Position numbers and translations under genes: made by a program
NCBI RefSeq assembly: GCF_003596335.1
Contig: NZ_QZCH01000005.1
Location: forward strand, 84,963-148,962
From: Motilimonas pumila
GTDB lineage: Bacteria > Pseudomonadota > Gammaproteobacteria > Enterobacterales > CBDFNC01
Direction of reading: 5' to 3'
DNA: 64,000 nt
The notes under the pieces: model-generated
Told to the model about the DNA's origin: nothing
The model's database searches: none
What the model saw: only the letters and a program-made list of their open reading frames with translations
Shown here: positions 9,417 to 21,303 of the stretch, one piece after another
Position numbering within the stretch: position 1 is the first letter of the stretch
Layout of the letters: each line of letters begins with the position of its first letter

Positions 9417-10768
9417 TGCAGGATTTTTTATGGAATACCGCCTCTTTTATCATCGCCCTTGGCATACTGGTCACGATTCATGAGTTTGGCCACTTTTGGG
9501 TAGCCAGGCGTTGCGGCGTAAAAGTGCATCGTTTCTCCATCGGCTTTGGCCCAGCAGTACTAAAGAAAGTGGCTGCAGATGGTACTGAGTATGTGGTTGC
9601 GCCGATACCTTTGGGTGGTTATGTAAAGATGTTAGACAGCCGCTTAGAGCAGGTGGCTGAAGAAGAGCTTAAATATGCTTTTGATCAACAGAGCGTTTTA
9701 AAACGCATAGCCATTGTGGCTGCTGGCCCGTTAGCCAATTTCATTTTGGCCATCGCTGCGTTTTGTCTTATGTATTTAATTGGGATTAACAATGTGAAAC
9801 CTATGGTTTCTGCAGTTGCGCCTAATACTGCAGTAAGCCAGTTAGCGGATATCACCCCATTTGAAGTGGTGTCAATTGGGCCGCAAGAGACTCAAGATTG
9901 GGAATCGGTGAATTTTGCTCTGGCGGGGATCATCGGCCATTCTGAGGTGACGTTAAGTTATCGCCAAGAAGGTAATTCTCGAGTCGAAAGTACGCAGTTA
10001 GATTTATCTGATTGGTCTTTTGATCCAAAAACAACCTCGCCAATCAGAAGTTTAGGCCTGATTCCCTTTCAGCCTGAGGTTTACTTAACCTTGGCCAATG
10101 TGTTGCAAAACAGCGCCGCCGACAAAGCGGGTTTAATGGCAGAAGATGAAATTGTTGCCGTCAATGGTCAAGGGATTACGCAGTGGTCAGGTTTTACCGA
10201 TATAGTCAGAAACCATCCTGGTAAAGCTTTACTGATCACTGTTATCAGGGAAGGGCAACAAATACAGTTAACCGTTACTCCTGATAGTACTGAGCGAAAC
10301 GGTCAAGAGATAGGTTATATAGGCGTAGTGCCAGACGCGCAGACTTATCCAAAAGAGTACATTATTACGAGTCAATATGGCTTAATTGACGCATTTGCAA
10401 AAGCCAGTCAACGAACTTGGGACTTAACCGTTCTCACTTTTGATACAATTGGCAAGCTTATTGTAGGGACAATTTCTATAAATAATTTAAGCGGCCCTGT
10501 CTCGCTTGCAAAAGGCGCGGGTGCCAGTGCTGACTACGGATTTGTGTATTTTTTGAGCTTCTTGGCTCTGATTAGCATAAATTTGGGCTTAATTAACTTA
10601 TTTCCTTTGCCAGTACTTGATGGTGGCCACTTGCTTTATTACTGTATAGAATTAATCAGCGGTCGTCCGGTGCCAGAGCACATTCAGGAAATAGGCTTCA
10701 AGATTGGCCTAGGCTTCATATTATTTATCATGAGCGTAGCAATATTAAACGACTTCAACCTGCTATAA
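9416..10768 (+). CDS. rseP: RIP site-2 protease RseP
   Basis: RseP is the inner-membrane zinc protease that cleaves anti-sigma-E factor RseA within the membrane after DegS, and it also degrades signal peptides. The zinc motif HEFGH is at residues 22-26 in the first membrane segment, the same position as in E. coli. Two periplasmic PDZ domains occupy roughly residues 115-310. The second zinc-binding site is in LFPLPVLDGGH near residue 400. At 450 residues the length is normal. The ATG overlaps the dxr stop by one base, and bamA follows after 32 bp, linking envelope stress sensing with outer-membrane assembly. Confidence 0.98.
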   Translation: MQDFLWNTASFIIALGILVTIHEFGHFWVARRCGVKVHRFSIGFGPAVLKKVAADGTEYVVAPIPLGGYVKMLDSRLEQVAEEELKYAFDQQSVLKRIAIVAAGPLANFILAIAAFCLMYLIGINNVKPMVSAVAPNTAVSQLADITPFEVVSIGPQETQDWESVNFALAGIIGHSEVTLSYRQEGNSRVESTQLDLSDWSFDPKTTSPIRSLGLIPFQPEVYLTLANVLQNSAADKAGLMAEDEIVAVNGQGITQWSGFTDIVRNHPGKALLITVIREGQQIQLTVTPDSTERNGQEIGYIGVVPDAQTYPKEYIITSQYGLIDAFAKASQRTWDLTVLTFDTIGKLIVGTISINNLSGPVSLAKGAGASADYGFVYFLSFLALISINLGLINLFPLPVLDGGHLLYYCIELISGRPVPEHIQEIGFKIGLGFILFIMSVAILNDFNLL

Positions 10769-10800
10769 AGGTAAAGGTTTAAAGGAAGAATAATAACAAA

Positions 10801-13230
10801 ATGGCTAAACGTAGATTTTTTGCTCCAAGCTTAGTCGCGGGCGCATGCTTGCTGTCTCAGTCTGTTATGGCTGAAGTGTTCACTGTTGAAGATATCAAGC
10901 TTGAAGGCCTGCAGCGTGTTACCTTAGGTGCGGCCTTGTTGAATTTACCTATTCGCGTTGGCGATGAAGTTGACTCTTTTACCCTGTCTCAAGCGGTTAA
11001 AAGCCTGTATCGTTCGGGCAACTTTGAAGACATTACCGTGTTTCGTGATGATGGCCAACTCATCCTCAAGGTACTAGAGCGGCCCACCATTAACAATATC
11101 GAGCTTTCTGGTAACAAAGCCATCAAAGAAGAGCAGCTGCAAGAAACACTCGATGCTGCCAATGTGCGCGTTGGTGATGCTCTTGACCGTACCTCGTTAG
11201 CGAATATTGAAAAGAGCTTAGAAGATTTTTATCACAGTGTAGGTAAGTATGGGGCTCAAGTTACCGCTGTTGTTACGGCTTTGCCTCGTAACCGGGTAGA
11301 CCTTACTTTTGAATTTGTAGAGGGCCGTAGCGCCGAGATTCAGCAAATAAACATTATTGGTAATACCTTATTTGCCGAAGAAGATCTAATAAAGCAGATC
11401 GAGCTCACCGACAGTGCGCCTTGGTGGAACTTTTTAGCAGACAATAAATATCAAAAACAAAAGTTGGCCGGTGACTTAGAAACCATCCGTAGCTATTACC
11501 TTGATCGCGGTTATATTCAGGTTAATATCGATGATACCCAAGTATCGATGACCCCGGACCGAAAAGGTATCTACATCACGGTGAATGTGGAAGAGGGCGA
11601 ACAGTTTACGGTTAAAGATGTTACTTTAAGCGGTGACCTACTTGGAAAAGATGATGATATAAATCAGTTGGTTGCTGTTAGCGCTGGCGATATTTATTCG
11701 GGCGCAGACGTACGGAGTGTAGAAGAGAGTATTAGCAAATTTCTGGGGCGTCACGGATATGCTTATCCTAAGGTTACTACTTACCCGCAAATCAACGATG
11801 ATGATAAGACGGTTTCATTAACCGTCTCAGTCGACCCTGGAAAACGCATTTATGTGCGCCGTATTAATATCTCGGGTAACCAAGAAACTAAAGACGTGGT
11901 ACTTCGGCGAGAAATGCGTCAAATGGAGAGCAGTTGGTTATCCAGTGAAAATATTGAGCTATCAAGAGGGCGCTTAAATCGACTCGGTTACTTTGAAACG
12001 GTTGATATTAACACTGTGCGGGTTCCTGGCCGTGAAGATTTAGTAGACGTTGATGTGACTGTAAAAGAGCAAGCCGCAGGGTCTATTAATGCCGGTATTG
12101 GTTACGGTACTGAATCTGGTTTAAGCCTATCAGCAGGTGTGCAGCAAAGTAACTTCTTAGGCTCGGGTAATAAAGTGGGCTTTAATGCTTCCACCAATGA
12201 TTACTCTAAAAATGCTGATATCAACTTTACCAATCCGTATTTTACCAAAGACGGGGTCAGCTTGGGTGGGCGTATTTTCTATACCGACTTTGAAGCTGCT
12301 GAAGCCAACATTGTTGATTATAACAATACGACTTACGGTATCAGGGGTACCTTAGGCTTTCCTGTCAATGAATATAACCGTTTGAATTTTGGCGTAGGTT
12401 ATGAGCGAAATAAAATCTCACAGTTAAAGGCTTATTTGCAAATACAGCAGTTCTGGGATATTTATGAAAGTCAGGTAGAAGATAACGGCTCGGTAACTTT
12501 TGATACGATAGATTTTACCGGTAGTTGGACACGTAACACCCTTGATAGAGGTCAGTTCGCTACTTCTGGTTCGTACCAGTCTTTGTCTGGTAAAGTCACT
12601 ACACCAGGCTCTGATTTACAATATTTTAAAATTAAATATGAACTTAGAAACTATTTCAGACTCTCAGAAGACGGTGATTGGAGCTTTTTAGTACGCGGTA
12701 CAGCAGGTTACGGTAATGGTTATGGTGATATAGATGGTAATGACCAAATCTTACCTTTCTTTGAAAACTTTTATGCCGGCGGTTTTTCTACGATTCGCGG
12801 CTTTAAGAGCAATACCGTGGGACCGAAGGCCTTACACAACAACCACAATAACGGCAATAACAGCATAGTGGCGACCGATGATTCTGTCGGTGGTAACGCT
12901 GTATACACCTTAAGTGCTGAGTTTATAGTACCAACCCCATTTTTAGATGAAGCCTATACGCGTCAGGTAAGAACTAGCTTATTTGTTGATGCGGGTGAAA
13001 CCTGGGATACCGAGTTTAATCCTGATTGGGCTAATCCTGATTACTGTAGCTACAATTGTAACTACCTTGGGGATTACTCTAAGCCAGGCCGAGTGAGAGT
13101 TTCAGCGGGCGTTCAAGTTCAGTGGATTTCACCTATGGGCCCGTTAGTATTTACACTTTCCCAACCATTGAAAGAATACGATGGCGACAAAACAGAAGTA
13201 TTCTCGTTTAATATTGGGCAAACCTTTTAA
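10801..13230 (+). CDS. bamA: Outer membrane protein assembly factor BamA
   Basis: BamA is the essential Omp85 barrel that folds outer-membrane proteins. A signal peptide is seen at residues 1-24 (cleavage after SVMA), followed by five POTRA domains to about residue 420. A 16-strand barrel follows, with the conserved IRGF loop-6 motif near residue 660 and a C-terminal phenylalanine (NIGQTF). The length of 809 is typical. AAAGGAAG lies upstream of the ATG. It lies between rseP and skp, the standard order, which places the barrel assembler next to its periplasmic chaperone. Confidence 0.99.
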   Translation: MAKRRFFAPSLVAGACLLSQSVMAEVFTVEDIKLEGLQRVTLGAALLNLPIRVGDEVDSFTLSQAVKSLYRSGNFEDITVFRDDGQLILKVLERPTINNIELSGNKAIKEEQLQETLDAANVRVGDALDRTSLANIEKSLEDFYHSVGKYGAQVTAVVTALPRNRVDLTFEFVEGRSAEIQQINIIGNTLFAEEDLIKQIELTDSAPWWNFLADNKYQKQKLAGDLETIRSYYLDRGYIQVNIDDTQVSMTPDRKGIYITVNVEEGEQFTVKDVTLSGDLLGKDDDINQLVAVSAGDIYSGADVRSVEESISKFLGRHGYAYPKVTTYPQINDDDKTVSLTVSVDPGKRIYVRRINISGNQETKDVVLRREMRQMESSWLSSENIELSRGRLNRLGYFETVDINTVRVPGREDLVDVDVTVKEQAAGSINAGIGYGTESGLSLSAGVQQSNFLGSGNKVGFNASTNDYSKNADINFTNPYFTKDGVSLGGRIFYTDFEAAEANIVDYNNTTYGIRGTLGFPVNEYNRLNFGVGYERNKISQLKAYLQIQQFWDIYESQVEDNGSVTFDTIDFTGSWTRNTLDRGQFATSGSYQSLSGKVTTPGSDLQYFKIKYELRNYFRLSEDGDWSFLVRGTAGYGNGYGDIDGNDQILPFFENFYAGGFSTIRGFKSNTVGPKALHNNHNNGNNSIVATDDSVGGNAVYTLSAEFIVPTPFLDEAYTRQVRTSLFVDAGETWDTEFNPDWANPDYCSYNCNYLGDYSKPGRVRVSAGVQVQWISPMGPLVFTLSQPLKEYDGDKTEVFSFNIGQTF

Positions 13231-13248
13231 TTGTTAAGGAGCAAAGCG

Positions 13249-13764
13249 TTGAAAAAGTTATTTAAAGCTGCCAGTTTAAGTTTGGCATTGATTGCCGGTT
13301 CATTTTCAAGTGTTGCAATGGCAGCTGACAAAATCGCGGTTGTTTTCCCGAATGAAATCTTTCAGCAAATGCCTCAGAAAGATCAAATTATCAACAAGCT
13401 GAAAAAAGAATTTCAGCCTCGTATTAACGAGATGAAATCGTTAGAGAAAAAAATTAAATCTAAGCAAGAAAAAGAAAAGCGTGATGGCGCATTAATGTCT
13501 GACAAAGACAAAACTAAGCTGTCTCGTGAAATTCAAAGCTTGGTGGCAGATTACCAACTTAAGCTGAAAGCGTTTGAAGAGGATAACCGTCGTCGTCAAG
13601 CTGAAGAACAAAACAAAATGCGTGAGAAAGTCGTGAAAGCAATCGAAGCGATTGCTAAGCGTGAAGGTTACGATCTTGTTGTAAATGGTGAAGCAGCAGT
13701 GTTTGCTAAGCCTAGCTTGAATATCTCTGACAAGGTTGTCGCTGAAATCGGTAAGAGAAAATAA
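13249..13764 (+). CDS. skp: Periplasmic chaperone Skp/OmpH (TTG start)
   Basis: Skp is a trimeric periplasmic chaperone that holds unfolded outer-membrane proteins on the way to BamA. The TTG at 13249 follows AAGGAG at 7-nt spacing and gives a typical signal peptide ([14 protein letters not shown], cleavage after AMA near residue 25). An in-frame TTG at 13231 lies upstream of that ribosome site and was rejected. The mature part is highly charged, with a long predicted helical hairpin (Lys/Glu/Gln-rich, about residues 50-130), as in the tentacles of Skp. The length is 171. It is 18 bp after bamA and 2 bp before lpxD. Confidence 0.95.
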   Translation: MKKLFKAASLSLALIAGSFSSVAMAADKIAVVFPNEIFQQMPQKDQIINKLKKEFQPRINEMKSLEKKIKSKQEKEKRDGALMSDKDKTKLSREIQSLVADYQLKLKAFEEDNRRRQAEEQNKMREKVVKAIEAIAKREGYDLVVNGEAAVFAKPSLNISDKVVAEIGKRK

Positions 13765-13766
13765 GC

Positions 13767-14798
13767 GTGCATAACATTTCGTTAGCCGAATTAGCCAACA
13801 AAATTGGCGCAACGGTTGCTGGAAACGATGAGCATATCGTTTCCAGAGTCAGCTCTTTTGCTAAATCGAGTAAAGATGCGGTTATCTTTGTGGTTGATGA
13901 AAAGTACCTCAAACAGCTTGATGTTGTTGATTTTGGTGCGGTTATCTTAAAACCTGAACACGCAGAAGGTTTTGAAGGAACTGCTTTGGTCATGAGCAAC
14001 CCTTATTTAGGGTTTGCGCTTGCCACTCAGTTGCTTGATACCACTCCCGCGCCTGCAAAAGACATTGCCCCCACTGCTGTGATCGATAAAACGGCCAAGT
14101 TGGGCAGTGGCGTCGTGGTTGGTGCGAACGCGGTCATTGAGTCAGGTGTTGAGATCGGCGCGAATACCGAAATTGGCGCGGGCTGTTTCATTGGTAAAAA
14201 TACTAAAATTGGCGAAAATGGCCGCATTTGGGCCAACGTATCTATCTATCATGAAGTGGTGATTGGCCACTCTTGTTGCATTCAAAGTGGCACAGTGATT
14301 GGCGCTGATGGTTTTGGTTACGCTAATGAAAAAGGCCGCTGGGTTAAAATACCTCAACTAGGCACAGTGTTAATTGGTGACAGGGTTGAGATTGGCGCTA
14401 ATACTTGTATCGATCGCGGCGCTTTAGATGACACGCTCATCGCTGATGGCGTTATTATCGATAACCTTTGCCAAATAGCGCACAATTGTGAAATTGGCGA
14501 AAATACCGCTATTGCCGGTGCAGCCACTTTTGCAGGCAGTTTAAAAATTGGTAAAAACTGCATGGTTGGCGGTGCCAGTGTGCTAAATGGCCACATGGAA
14601 ATTTGCGATAACGTGCATATTACCGGCATGAGCATGGTGATACGACCGATTGATAAGCCTGGTGTTTACTCGTCAGGTATCCCACTGCAACCGAATAAAG
14701 AGTGGCGTAAAACAGCTGCGCGAACACTCAACATAGACAGCATGCATAAACGCATCAAAGAATTAGAAAAACAATTAGCCAGTAAAGCTAAGGACTAA
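13767..14798 (+). CDS. lpxD: UDP-3-O-(3-hydroxyacyl)glucosamine N-acyltransferase (GTG start)
   Basis: LpxD adds the N-linked hydroxyacyl chain in the third step of lipid A synthesis. An N-terminal uridine-binding region of about 100 residues precedes a left-handed beta-helix of hexapeptide repeats (for example [14 protein letters not shown]), residues 105-300. The catalytic histidine lies in QIAHNCEIG, and the GADGFGYA loop is intact. The C-terminal helix ([11 protein letters not shown]) matches the ACP-binding end of the family. The length is 343. The GTG begins 2 bp after the skp stop, and fabZ follows 3 bp later. Confidence 0.97.
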   Translation: MHNISLAELANKIGATVAGNDEHIVSRVSSFAKSSKDAVIFVVDEKYLKQLDVVDFGAVILKPEHAEGFEGTALVMSNPYLGFALATQLLDTTPAPAKDIAPTAVIDKTAKLGSGVVVGANAVIESGVEIGANTEIGAGCFIGKNTKIGENGRIWANVSIYHEVVIGHSCCIQSGTVIGADGFGYANEKGRWVKIPQLGTVLIGDRVEIGANTCIDRGALDDTLIADGVIIDNLCQIAHNCEIGENTAIAGAATFAGSLKIGKNCMVGGASVLNGHMEICDNVHITGMSMVIRPIDKPGVYSSGIPLQPNKEWRKTAARTLNIDSMHKRIKELEKQLASKAKD

Positions 14799-14801
14799 AT
14801 T

Positions 14802-15254
14802 TTGAGTAACGAATTAAACCAATTACAAATCCAAGAAATCATGGACTTGTTACCTCACAGATACCCCTTTCTTTTGGTTGATCGTGTATTAGATTACAAA
14901 TCTGGTGAAACCCTTCATGGCATTAAAAACGTGTCATTTAACGAACCTCAGTTTACCGGACACTTTCCCAATACACCTGTATTCCCAGGCGTAATGATAC
15001 TTGAAGCTATGGCGCAAGCCACTGGCATTCTTGCGTTTGCAACTTACGGTAAGCCAAAGGACAACGAGTTGTACTTCTTAGCATCTATTGATAATGCGCG
15101 TTTTCGCAAACCTGTGGTGCCAGGTGACCAATTAGAATTATTTGTAGATTACCTCAAAGAGCGTCGTGGCATGGGTAAATTTGCGTGTACCGCCAAGGTC
15201 GCAGGCGAGGTTGTTTGCAGTGCTGACATCATGTGTGCAAGAAGAGAAGTGTAA
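14802..15254 (+). CDS. fabZ: 3-hydroxyacyl-ACP dehydratase FabZ (TTG start)
   Basis: FabZ dehydrates 3-hydroxyacyl-ACP in fatty acid elongation and competes with LpxA and LpxD for the hydroxyacyl-ACP pool. The catalytic histidine is at residue 19 in [13 protein letters not shown] and the catalytic glutamate near residue 68 in [11 protein letters not shown], within a single hot-dog fold. The length of 150 is normal. The start is TTG, 3 bp after lpxD; the stop abuts the lpxA ATG directly. Its place between lpxD and lpxA is the standard one. Confidence 0.97.
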   Translation: MSNELNQLQIQEIMDLLPHRYPFLLVDRVLDYKSGETLHGIKNVSFNEPQFTGHFPNTPVFPGVMILEAMAQATGILAFATYGKPKDNELYFLASIDNARFRKPVVPGDQLELFVDYLKERRGMGKFACTAKVAGEVVCSADIMCARREV

Positions 15255-16043
15255 ATGACTATTGCCAATGAGCTTATTCACCCGACCGCCATTATTGATG
15301 ATAGTGCGGTGATTGCAGAGGGCGTAGAAATCGGGCCTTATTCAATTATCGGCGCGAATGTCGAGATTGGTGCGAGCACTTGGATTGGTCCGCATGTTGT
15401 TATAAAGGGCCATACCAAAATTGGCCAGAACAACAAAATATTCCAATTTGCGACCGTGGGCGAAGATTGCCAAGATTTAAAATACGCGGGCGAGCAAACG
15501 TATTTAGAAATTGGCGATCACAATATCATTCGTGAAAGTTGCACTATTCATCGCGGTACGACGCAAGATCAGGGGCTGACTAAAATTGGCAGCTACTGTT
15601 TATTTATGGTGAATGCCCACGTTGCTCATGACTGTATTATTGGCGATCACTGTATCCTTGCTAATAATGCAACGTTAGCCGGACATGTTGAGATGGGCGA
15701 TTACGTAATCTTTGGCGGCATGTCAGCCATTCATCAATTTAGCAAGATTGGCGATCATGCCATGATTGGCGGTTGTTCTGCTGTTAACAAAGATGTACCG
15801 CCCTATTTGATGGCCAGTGGTAATTACGCTGAAGCCCATGGTATTAACTCGGTCGGGTTAAAGCGCCGCGGATTTAGCTCCAGTCAGATTATGGCGATTA
15901 AACGTGCATTTAAGATTATTTGCCGTAATGGTAATACCTTGGATGAAGCGCGTGTTTTATTAGAAGAGATGGTCAAAGAAAGTCCAGAAGTTCAACCTAT
16001 GCTGGATTTCATCAGCACAAATACCCGAGGAATTGTGCGCTAA
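15255..16043 (+). CDS. lpxA: UDP-N-acetylglucosamine O-acyltransferase
   Basis: LpxA transfers a 3-hydroxyacyl group to UDP-GlcNAc, the first step of lipid A synthesis. The protein of 262 residues is a left-handed beta-helix of hexapeptide repeats over residues 8-190, with a C-terminal helical domain. The catalytic histidine is near residue 125 ([14 protein letters not shown]). The IHRGT and GGMSAIHQF segments that bind substrate are intact. The ATG follows the fabZ stop with no gap, and lpxB begins one base after the lpxA stop. Confidence 0.98.
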   Translation: MTIANELIHPTAIIDDSAVIAEGVEIGPYSIIGANVEIGASTWIGPHVVIKGHTKIGQNNKIFQFATVGEDCQDLKYAGEQTYLEIGDHNIIRESCTIHRGTTQDQGLTKIGSYCLFMVNAHVAHDCIIGDHCILANNATLAGHVEMGDYVIFGGMSAIHQFSKIGDHAMIGGCSAVNKDVPPYLMASGNYAEAHGINSVGLKRRGFSSSQIMAIKRAFKIICRNGNTLDEARVLLEEMVKESPEVQPMLDFISTNTRGIVR

Positions 16044-16044
16044 T

Positions 16045-17187
16045 ATGAGCGCACCGCTTCGTATAGGTATCATCGCGGGTGAGGTGTCCGGAGACATCTT
16101 AGCCGCGGGCCTTATTAAATCCCTCAAAGCTCGTCATCCTAATATTCATGTTGAAGGTATAGCTGGCCCAGAAATGGTGCAACAAGGCTGCCACTCGTTA
16201 TTTAATATGGAAGAGCTGTCAGTGATGGGGTTTGTTGAAGTCATGGGACGGTTACGTCGAATCTTGACCATTCGAAAACAAATAACCCAGCACTTTCTCG
16301 ATAATCCTCCTGATATTTTTATCGGAGTAGATGCCCCTGACTTTAATCTTGATGTTGAGTTAACACTCAAACAGTCGGGAGTTAAAACCATTCATTATGT
16401 CAGCCCTTCTGTCTGGGCTTGGAAGCAATGGCGGATCCATAAGATTGCCAAAGCGACGGATCTCGTGCTGGCTTTCTTACCTTTTGAAAAGGCTTTTTAC
16501 GACAAATTTAAGGTACCGTGTAAATTTGTTGGTCATACCTTAGCTGAACGATTGCCTATCGAACCTCAGAGTGCGGATAATAGATCCTTATTAGGGTTGA
16601 AAAGCAACGCTCCGTACCTAGGTATTTTACCGGGAAGCCGCAAAGCGGAAGTCGAGCTACTAACACCTTACTTTTTACAAGCAGCTAAGGTGATTAAACA
16701 ACGCCATCCTGAAATCGAATTTGTTGTGCCTATGGTTAATGCTACTCGAAGGCAGCAGTTTGAGCAGTTATGGCAGCAACATGCCCCAGAGTTAACAATC
16801 GCGGTTGTTGATGGCAAAGCGAGCCAAGTGCTCCAGGCCGCTGATTATGTACTGTTAGCGTCAGGAACGGCCTCACTAGAAGCCATGCTCGCGAAATGCC
16901 CCATGGTGGTCGCTTATCGAGTTAACTGGCTTACCTATCGCATAGCCAAAGCTTTGGTAAAAAGTAAATATGCGTCTCTTCCTAACTTACTGCACGATGG
17001 CCCATTAGTGCCAGAATTGCTGCAATACGATTGCACCGTAGACAATATTGTAACGGAGCTGGATAAATTGATTGCAGAAGATAACACTCAACTCTTAAAG
17101 CGTTTCACCGAGTTACACCAAAGCATCCGTTGCCAAGCTGACGAACAAGCTGCGACTGCGGTTTGCGAACTGCTTGAGTTAAAATAG
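16045..17187 (+). CDS. lpxB: Lipid A disaccharide synthase
   Basis: LpxB is a GT-B glycosyltransferase that joins UDP-2,3-diacylglucosamine and lipid X at the inner-membrane face. The N-terminal GEVSGDILAAGLI motif, the SPSVWAWKQWR segment near residue 125, LPGSRKAEVE near residue 195 and SGTASLEAML near residue 275 are diagnostic. The ATG at 16045 gives 380 residues. An in-frame TTG 12 bp earlier lies inside the end of lpxA and was rejected. The next gene is rnhB, 28 bp away. Confidence 0.97.
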   Translation: MSAPLRIGIIAGEVSGDILAAGLIKSLKARHPNIHVEGIAGPEMVQQGCHSLFNMEELSVMGFVEVMGRLRRILTIRKQITQHFLDNPPDIFIGVDAPDFNLDVELTLKQSGVKTIHYVSPSVWAWKQWRIHKIAKATDLVLAFLPFEKAFYDKFKVPCKFVGHTLAERLPIEPQSADNRSLLGLKSNAPYLGILPGSRKAEVELLTPYFLQAAKVIKQRHPEIEFVVPMVNATRRQQFEQLWQQHAPELTIAVVDGKASQVLQAADYVLLASGTASLEAMLAKCPMVVAYRVNWLTYRIAKALVKSKYASLPNLLHDGPLVPELLQYDCTVDNIVTELDKLIAEDNTQLLKRFTELHQSIRCQADEQAATAVCELLELK

Positions 17188-17215
17188 TCCTTTCTCTTTT
17201 TAAATAGGTTGTGTC

Positions 17216-17806
17216 ATGGATACCATTAAATATCCACCTGGAAAAATTGTTGCAGGTGTCGACGAAGTGGGTCGAGGGCCCTTGGTAGGGGATGTGGTAA
17301 CCGCCGCGGTAATATTGGACCCTCAAGCCCCCATCTCTGGCTTAGCTGATTCGAAGAAGTTAAGTGAGAAGAAACGCTTAGCTTTATTTGAACAAATACA
17401 GCAGCATGCTTTAGCCATTGGAGTGGGCCGCGCATCTCCCCGTGAAATTGATGAGATCAATATTTTACATGCGACTATGCTTGCTATGCAGCGAGCGGTA
17501 GCAAACCTGAGTATAGAGCCTGGCTTTGTGTTTATTGATGGCAATCGTTGTCCGCATTTAGCCATGCCTGCAGAAGCTGTCGTAAAGGGTGATTCAAGGG
17601 TTGCTGAGATCAGCGCAGCTTCAATCATCGCTAAAGTAATTCGAGACCAAGATATGAAAACGCTGGATGAGCAGTTGCCAGAGTATGGTTTTGCTCAGCA
17701 TAAAGGGTATCCGACAAAAGCCCATTTTGCAGCGCTTGCCCAATATGGACCGACCGAGTGGCACAGAAAAAGTTTTAAACCAGTGCAAAATGCGTTGAAA
17801 AGGTAA
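17216..17806 (+). CDS. rnhB: Ribonuclease HII
   Basis: RNase HII cuts RNA in RNA-DNA hybrids and starts removal of misincorporated ribonucleotides. The catalytic acidic pair is D16-E17 in [26 protein letters not shown] (third aspartate) and [18 protein letters not shown] (fourth aspartate) follow. The length of 196 is normal. It is separated from lpxB by 28 bp and from dnaE by 3 bp. The order lpxB-rnhB-dnaE is conserved in gammaproteobacteria. Confidence 0.98.
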   Translation: MDTIKYPPGKIVAGVDEVGRGPLVGDVVTAAVILDPQAPISGLADSKKLSEKKRLALFEQIQQHALAIGVGRASPREIDEINILHATMLAMQRAVANLSIEPGFVFIDGNRCPHLAMPAEAVVKGDSRVAEISAASIIAKVIRDQDMKTLDEQLPEYGFAQHKGYPTKAHFAALAQYGPTEWHRKSFKPVQNALKR

Positions 17807-17809
17807 CTT

Positions 17810-20800
17810 ATGAATCAGCCTAAATTTATCCATCTGCGCGTACACAGTGATTTCTCAATGGTTGATGGTTTGTCGAAAGTCAAACCGATCATAAACCGAG
17901 CCAGTGAATTAGGCATGCCTGCTATCGCGGTAACAGACCAGACCAATTTATGTGGCTTGGTTAAGTTTTATGGCGCAGCCCATGATGCAGGCATCAAACC
18001 CATCGTCGGGGCTGACTTTTGGGTTCAAAGTGATGAGCTTGGCGATGAAGCGTTTCGTGTTACGGCGTTGGCAATGGATAACGATGGCTATAAAAATGTA
18101 ACCTTACTCATCTCACAAGCTTATTTGCGTGGTCACGTGAATGGCAAACCTATGCTAGATAAAGCTTGGTTAGCAAAATACAACAAGGGCGTATTGCTGT
18201 TGTCAGGAGCCAAAGATGGTGACATAGGTAAGTCATTACTCAAAGGCAATCAAAGTCTTGCTCAGCAATGTTGTGAGTTCTATAAAACGCACTTTCCTGA
18301 TCGCTTTTATATTGAGCTTGTGCGCAGTGAACGCCAAGACGAAGAAGTCTACTTACATATGGCGGTTGATTTTGCGCTTGCGCAAGACTTGCCTGTTGTC
18401 GCGACCAATGAAGTGGTGATCCTAGACCAAGACAAGTTTGACGCTCACGAAATACGTGTCGCGATCCATGATGGCTACACCTTAGCAGATAAAAATCGCC
18501 CGAAATTATACAGCCCGCAACAATACCTGAAATCTGAACAAGAAATGTGCGAACTGTTTGCCGATATCCCAGAGGCGTTGGCAAACAGTGTGGCTATTGC
18601 TAAGCGTTGTAACGTGACGGTAAGGTTAGGGGAGTACTTTCTTCCTGACTTCCCAACGGAAGGCATGCCAATAGAAGAGTTCTTCTGTAAAGTGTCGTGG
18701 GAAGGACTGGAAGAACGATTAGACTTTTTGTTCGATCGTAATAGCCCAGACTTTGCAGAAAAAAGAAAGCCTTACGATGAGCGCCTGCAAATTGAACTCG
18801 ATGTTATCAACCAAATGGGTTTCCCTGGCTATTTCCTGATCGTAATGGAGTTTATTCAGTGGAGCAAAGATAATGATATTCCAGTAGGGCCTGGACGGGG
18901 CTCTGGTGCGGGGTCGTTGGTTGCTTATGCGCAAAAAATTACCGACCTCGACCCGCTTGAATTTGACCTGCTCTTTGAGCGATTTTTGAACCCAGAGCGT
19001 GTTTCCATGCCCGATTTCGATATCGATTTTTGCATGGACCGTCGTGATGAAGTGATTGACCACGTTGCCGAATTATATGGCCGTGACGCGGTATCCCAAA
19101 TTATCACCTTTGGAACCATGGCTGCTAAAGCCGTTATACGTGATGTTGGGCGTGTGTTGGGACACCCTTATGGCTTTGTGGATCGTATTTCTAAATTGGT
19201 CCCGCCCGATCCTGGTATGACCTTGGCAAAGGCTTTTGACGCCGAGCCAAAATTGCCAGAGTTGTACGATCAAGATGAAGAAGTACGCGATCTTATCGAT
19301 ATGTGTCGCTTATTAGAAGGTTGTACTCGAAATGCCGGTAAGCATGCCGGTGGTGTGGTGATCTCTCCGACTACCATTACGGATTTTGCACCGCTGTATT
19401 GTGATTCAGAAGGTAACTTTCCAGTTACTCAATTTGATAAAAATGACGTTGAATACGCCGGCTTGGTTAAGTTTGATTTCTTAGGCTTGAGAACTCTGAC
19501 CATAGTGCAGTGGGCGATTGATATGGCGAATGTGCATAAGCAAGCGCGTGGTGAAGATACCATAGATATCGCTAGAATAGACGTGGCTGACCCCGCGTGT
19601 TTTAGGTTGCTGCAAAACTCAGAAACCACCGCGGTGTTCCAGTTAGAATCTCGCGGTATGAAAGACCTTATTAAACGTCTTCAGCCCGATTGTTTTGAAG
19701 ATATGATCGCATTGGTGGCGCTGTTTCGACCTGGTCCGCTGCAATCAGGCATGGTTGACAACTTTATCGAACGTAAGCATGGCCGTGAGGAAGTCTCGTA
19801 TCCGGATGCAACCTGGCAGCACGAGTCACTCCAACCGATTCTTGAGCCGACCTACGGCATCATTTTGTATCAAGAGCAGGTTATGCAGATTGCCCAGGTG
19901 CTTGCGGGCTATACCTTAGGTGGAGCAGACATGCTTCGCCGCGCCATGGGTAAAAAGAAACCCGAGGAAATGGCCAAACAACGGGCCGGCTTTGAAGCGG
20001 GGGCGGTCAAAAATGGCGTTGATGGCGAGCTCGCCATGAAAATTTTTGACTTAGTTGAAAAGTTCGCGGGTTACGGCTTTAACAAATCACACTCTGCCGC
20101 TTATGCTTTGGTGTCTTACCAAACGCTGTGGATGAAAACCCATTATCCGGCTTACTTTATGGCCGCAGTAATGTCTGCTGATATGGATAACACGGATAAA
20201 ATCGTTACCCTAGTGGACGAATGTGATCGCATGGGGCTGCCGCTTTTACCCCCAGACGTGAATTTAGGTTTGTACAAATTTAACGTGTCTGAGCAAGGTG
20301 AAATTATCTATGGCATAGGCGCAATTAAAGGCGTAGGTGAAGGGCCAATTGAAGCCATTATTGACGCCCGAGAACAAGGTGGCACATTTAACGACTTGTT
20401 TGATTTTTGTACGCGGGTTGATCTAAAGAAAATTAACCGCCGGGTACTTGAAAAACTGATCATGGCGGGAGCGATGGATAAACTTGGCCCACATCGCGCG
20501 GCGTTAATGGCGACGTTACCTGATGCGATGCAAGCGGCGGTGCAACACGCGAAAGCAGAGGCTCAGGGCCAAAGTGATTTATTTGGCGTACTGACTACCG
20601 AGCCTGACGATATTCAGCATGCCTTTGCGAATGTGCCTGAATGGACCGATAAAGTATGGCTTGAAGGTGAAAAAGACACTTTAGGACTTTATTTAACGGG
20701 CCACCCAATCAATCAGTACTTAAGTGAGTTACGCCATTACACGTCTGGACGATTAAAGGATTTAGTGGCTACAGATCGAGGCAAAAATACTAACGCTTCG

Positions 20801-21292
20801 GGCTTGGTGATTGCGACGCGGGTAATGATGACTAAAAAAGGTAAAAAGATGGGGCTGCTTACCTTAGACGATAAGAGCGCTCGTTTAGAAGTGATGCTAT
20901 TTTCTGATGCGTTTGACCAATACGAGTCTTTGCTTGTTAAAGATAAAATTTTAGTGGTCTCGGGTCATGTTAGCCATGACGATTTTTCAGGTGGTTTGAA
21001 ATTAACCGCAAGGGAAGTATTAGACGTTTCAGAAGCCAGAGAGAAGCACGCCAAAGGGCTACAGCTCAATCTTGACCACGGTCAGCTCAATGATAAGTTT
21101 TTCCCTCAATTTAGCGATATTATTATGCCTTTTAGTGGTGGAATGTGTCCTCTGCAAATCAACTATACGCGGCCTGGCGCCCAAGCACAGTTAACTTTGG
21201 GCACTCAGTGGCGAGTAACGCCAACCGACGAGTTAATTGAAGCCTTGGCTGAATTGTTAGGGCCAAAGAAAACCAAGCTGGTATTTCATTAG
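17810..21292 (+). CDS. dnaE: DNA polymerase III subunit alpha
   Basis: DnaE is the replicative polymerase of the chromosome. The 1160 residues show an N-terminal PHP domain ([14 protein letters not shown]) and the polymerase motifs [12 protein letters not shown] and PDFDIDFC near residue 400, which holds two catalytic aspartates. [13 protein letters not shown] follows near residue 755. A helix-hairpin-helix region comes next, with the internal beta-clamp motif QSDLF near residue 925, and then an OB-fold. The C-terminus ends near the tau-binding region (KTKLVFH). It follows rnhB by 3 bp and is followed directly by tilS; accA, which separates them in E. coli, is absent here. Confidence 0.99.
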   Translation: MNQPKFIHLRVHSDFSMVDGLSKVKPIINRASELGMPAIAVTDQTNLCGLVKFYGAAHDAGIKPIVGADFWVQSDELGDEAFRVTALAMDNDGYKNVTLLISQAYLRGHVNGKPMLDKAWLAKYNKGVLLLSGAKDGDIGKSLLKGNQSLAQQCCEFYKTHFPDRFYIELVRSERQDEEVYLHMAVDFALAQDLPVVATNEVVILDQDKFDAHEIRVAIHDGYTLADKNRPKLYSPQQYLKSEQEMCELFADIPEALANSVAIAKRCNVTVRLGEYFLPDFPTEGMPIEEFFCKVSWEGLEERLDFLFDRNSPDFAEKRKPYDERLQIELDVINQMGFPGYFLIVMEFIQWSKDNDIPVGPGRGSGAGSLVAYAQKITDLDPLEFDLLFERFLNPERVSMPDFDIDFCMDRRDEVIDHVAELYGRDAVSQIITFGTMAAKAVIRDVGRVLGHPYGFVDRISKLVPPDPGMTLAKAFDAEPKLPELYDQDEEVRDLIDMCRLLEGCTRNAGKHAGGVVISPTTITDFAPLYCDSEGNFPVTQFDKNDVEYAGLVKFDFLGLRTLTIVQWAIDMANVHKQARGEDTIDIARIDVADPACFRLLQNSETTAVFQLESRGMKDLIKRLQPDCFEDMIALVALFRPGPLQSGMVDNFIERKHGREEVSYPDATWQHESLQPILEPTYGIILYQEQVMQIAQVLAGYTLGGADMLRRAMGKKKPEEMAKQRAGFEAGAVKNGVDGELAMKIFDLVEKFAGYGFNKSHSAAYALVSYQTLWMKTHYPAYFMAAVMSADMDNTDKIVTLVDECDRMGLPLLPPDVNLGLYKFNVSEQGEIIYGIGAIKGVGEGPIEAIIDAREQGGTFNDLFDFCTRVDLKKINRRVLEKLIMAGAMDKLGPHRAALMATLPDAMQAAVQHAKAEAQGQSDLFGVLTTEPDDIQHAFANVPEWTDKVWLEGEKDTLGLYLTGHPINQYLSELRHYTSGRLKDLVATDRGKNTNASGLVIATRVMMTKKGKKMGLLTLDDKSARLEVMLFSDAFDQYESLLVKDKILVVSGHVSHDDFSGGLKLTAREVLDVSEAREKHAKGLQLNLDHGQLNDKFFPQFSDIIMPFSGGMCPLQINYTRPGAQAQLTLGTQWRVTPTDELIEALAELLGPKKTKLVFH

Positions 21293-21303
21293 GAGATAAA
21301 GCC

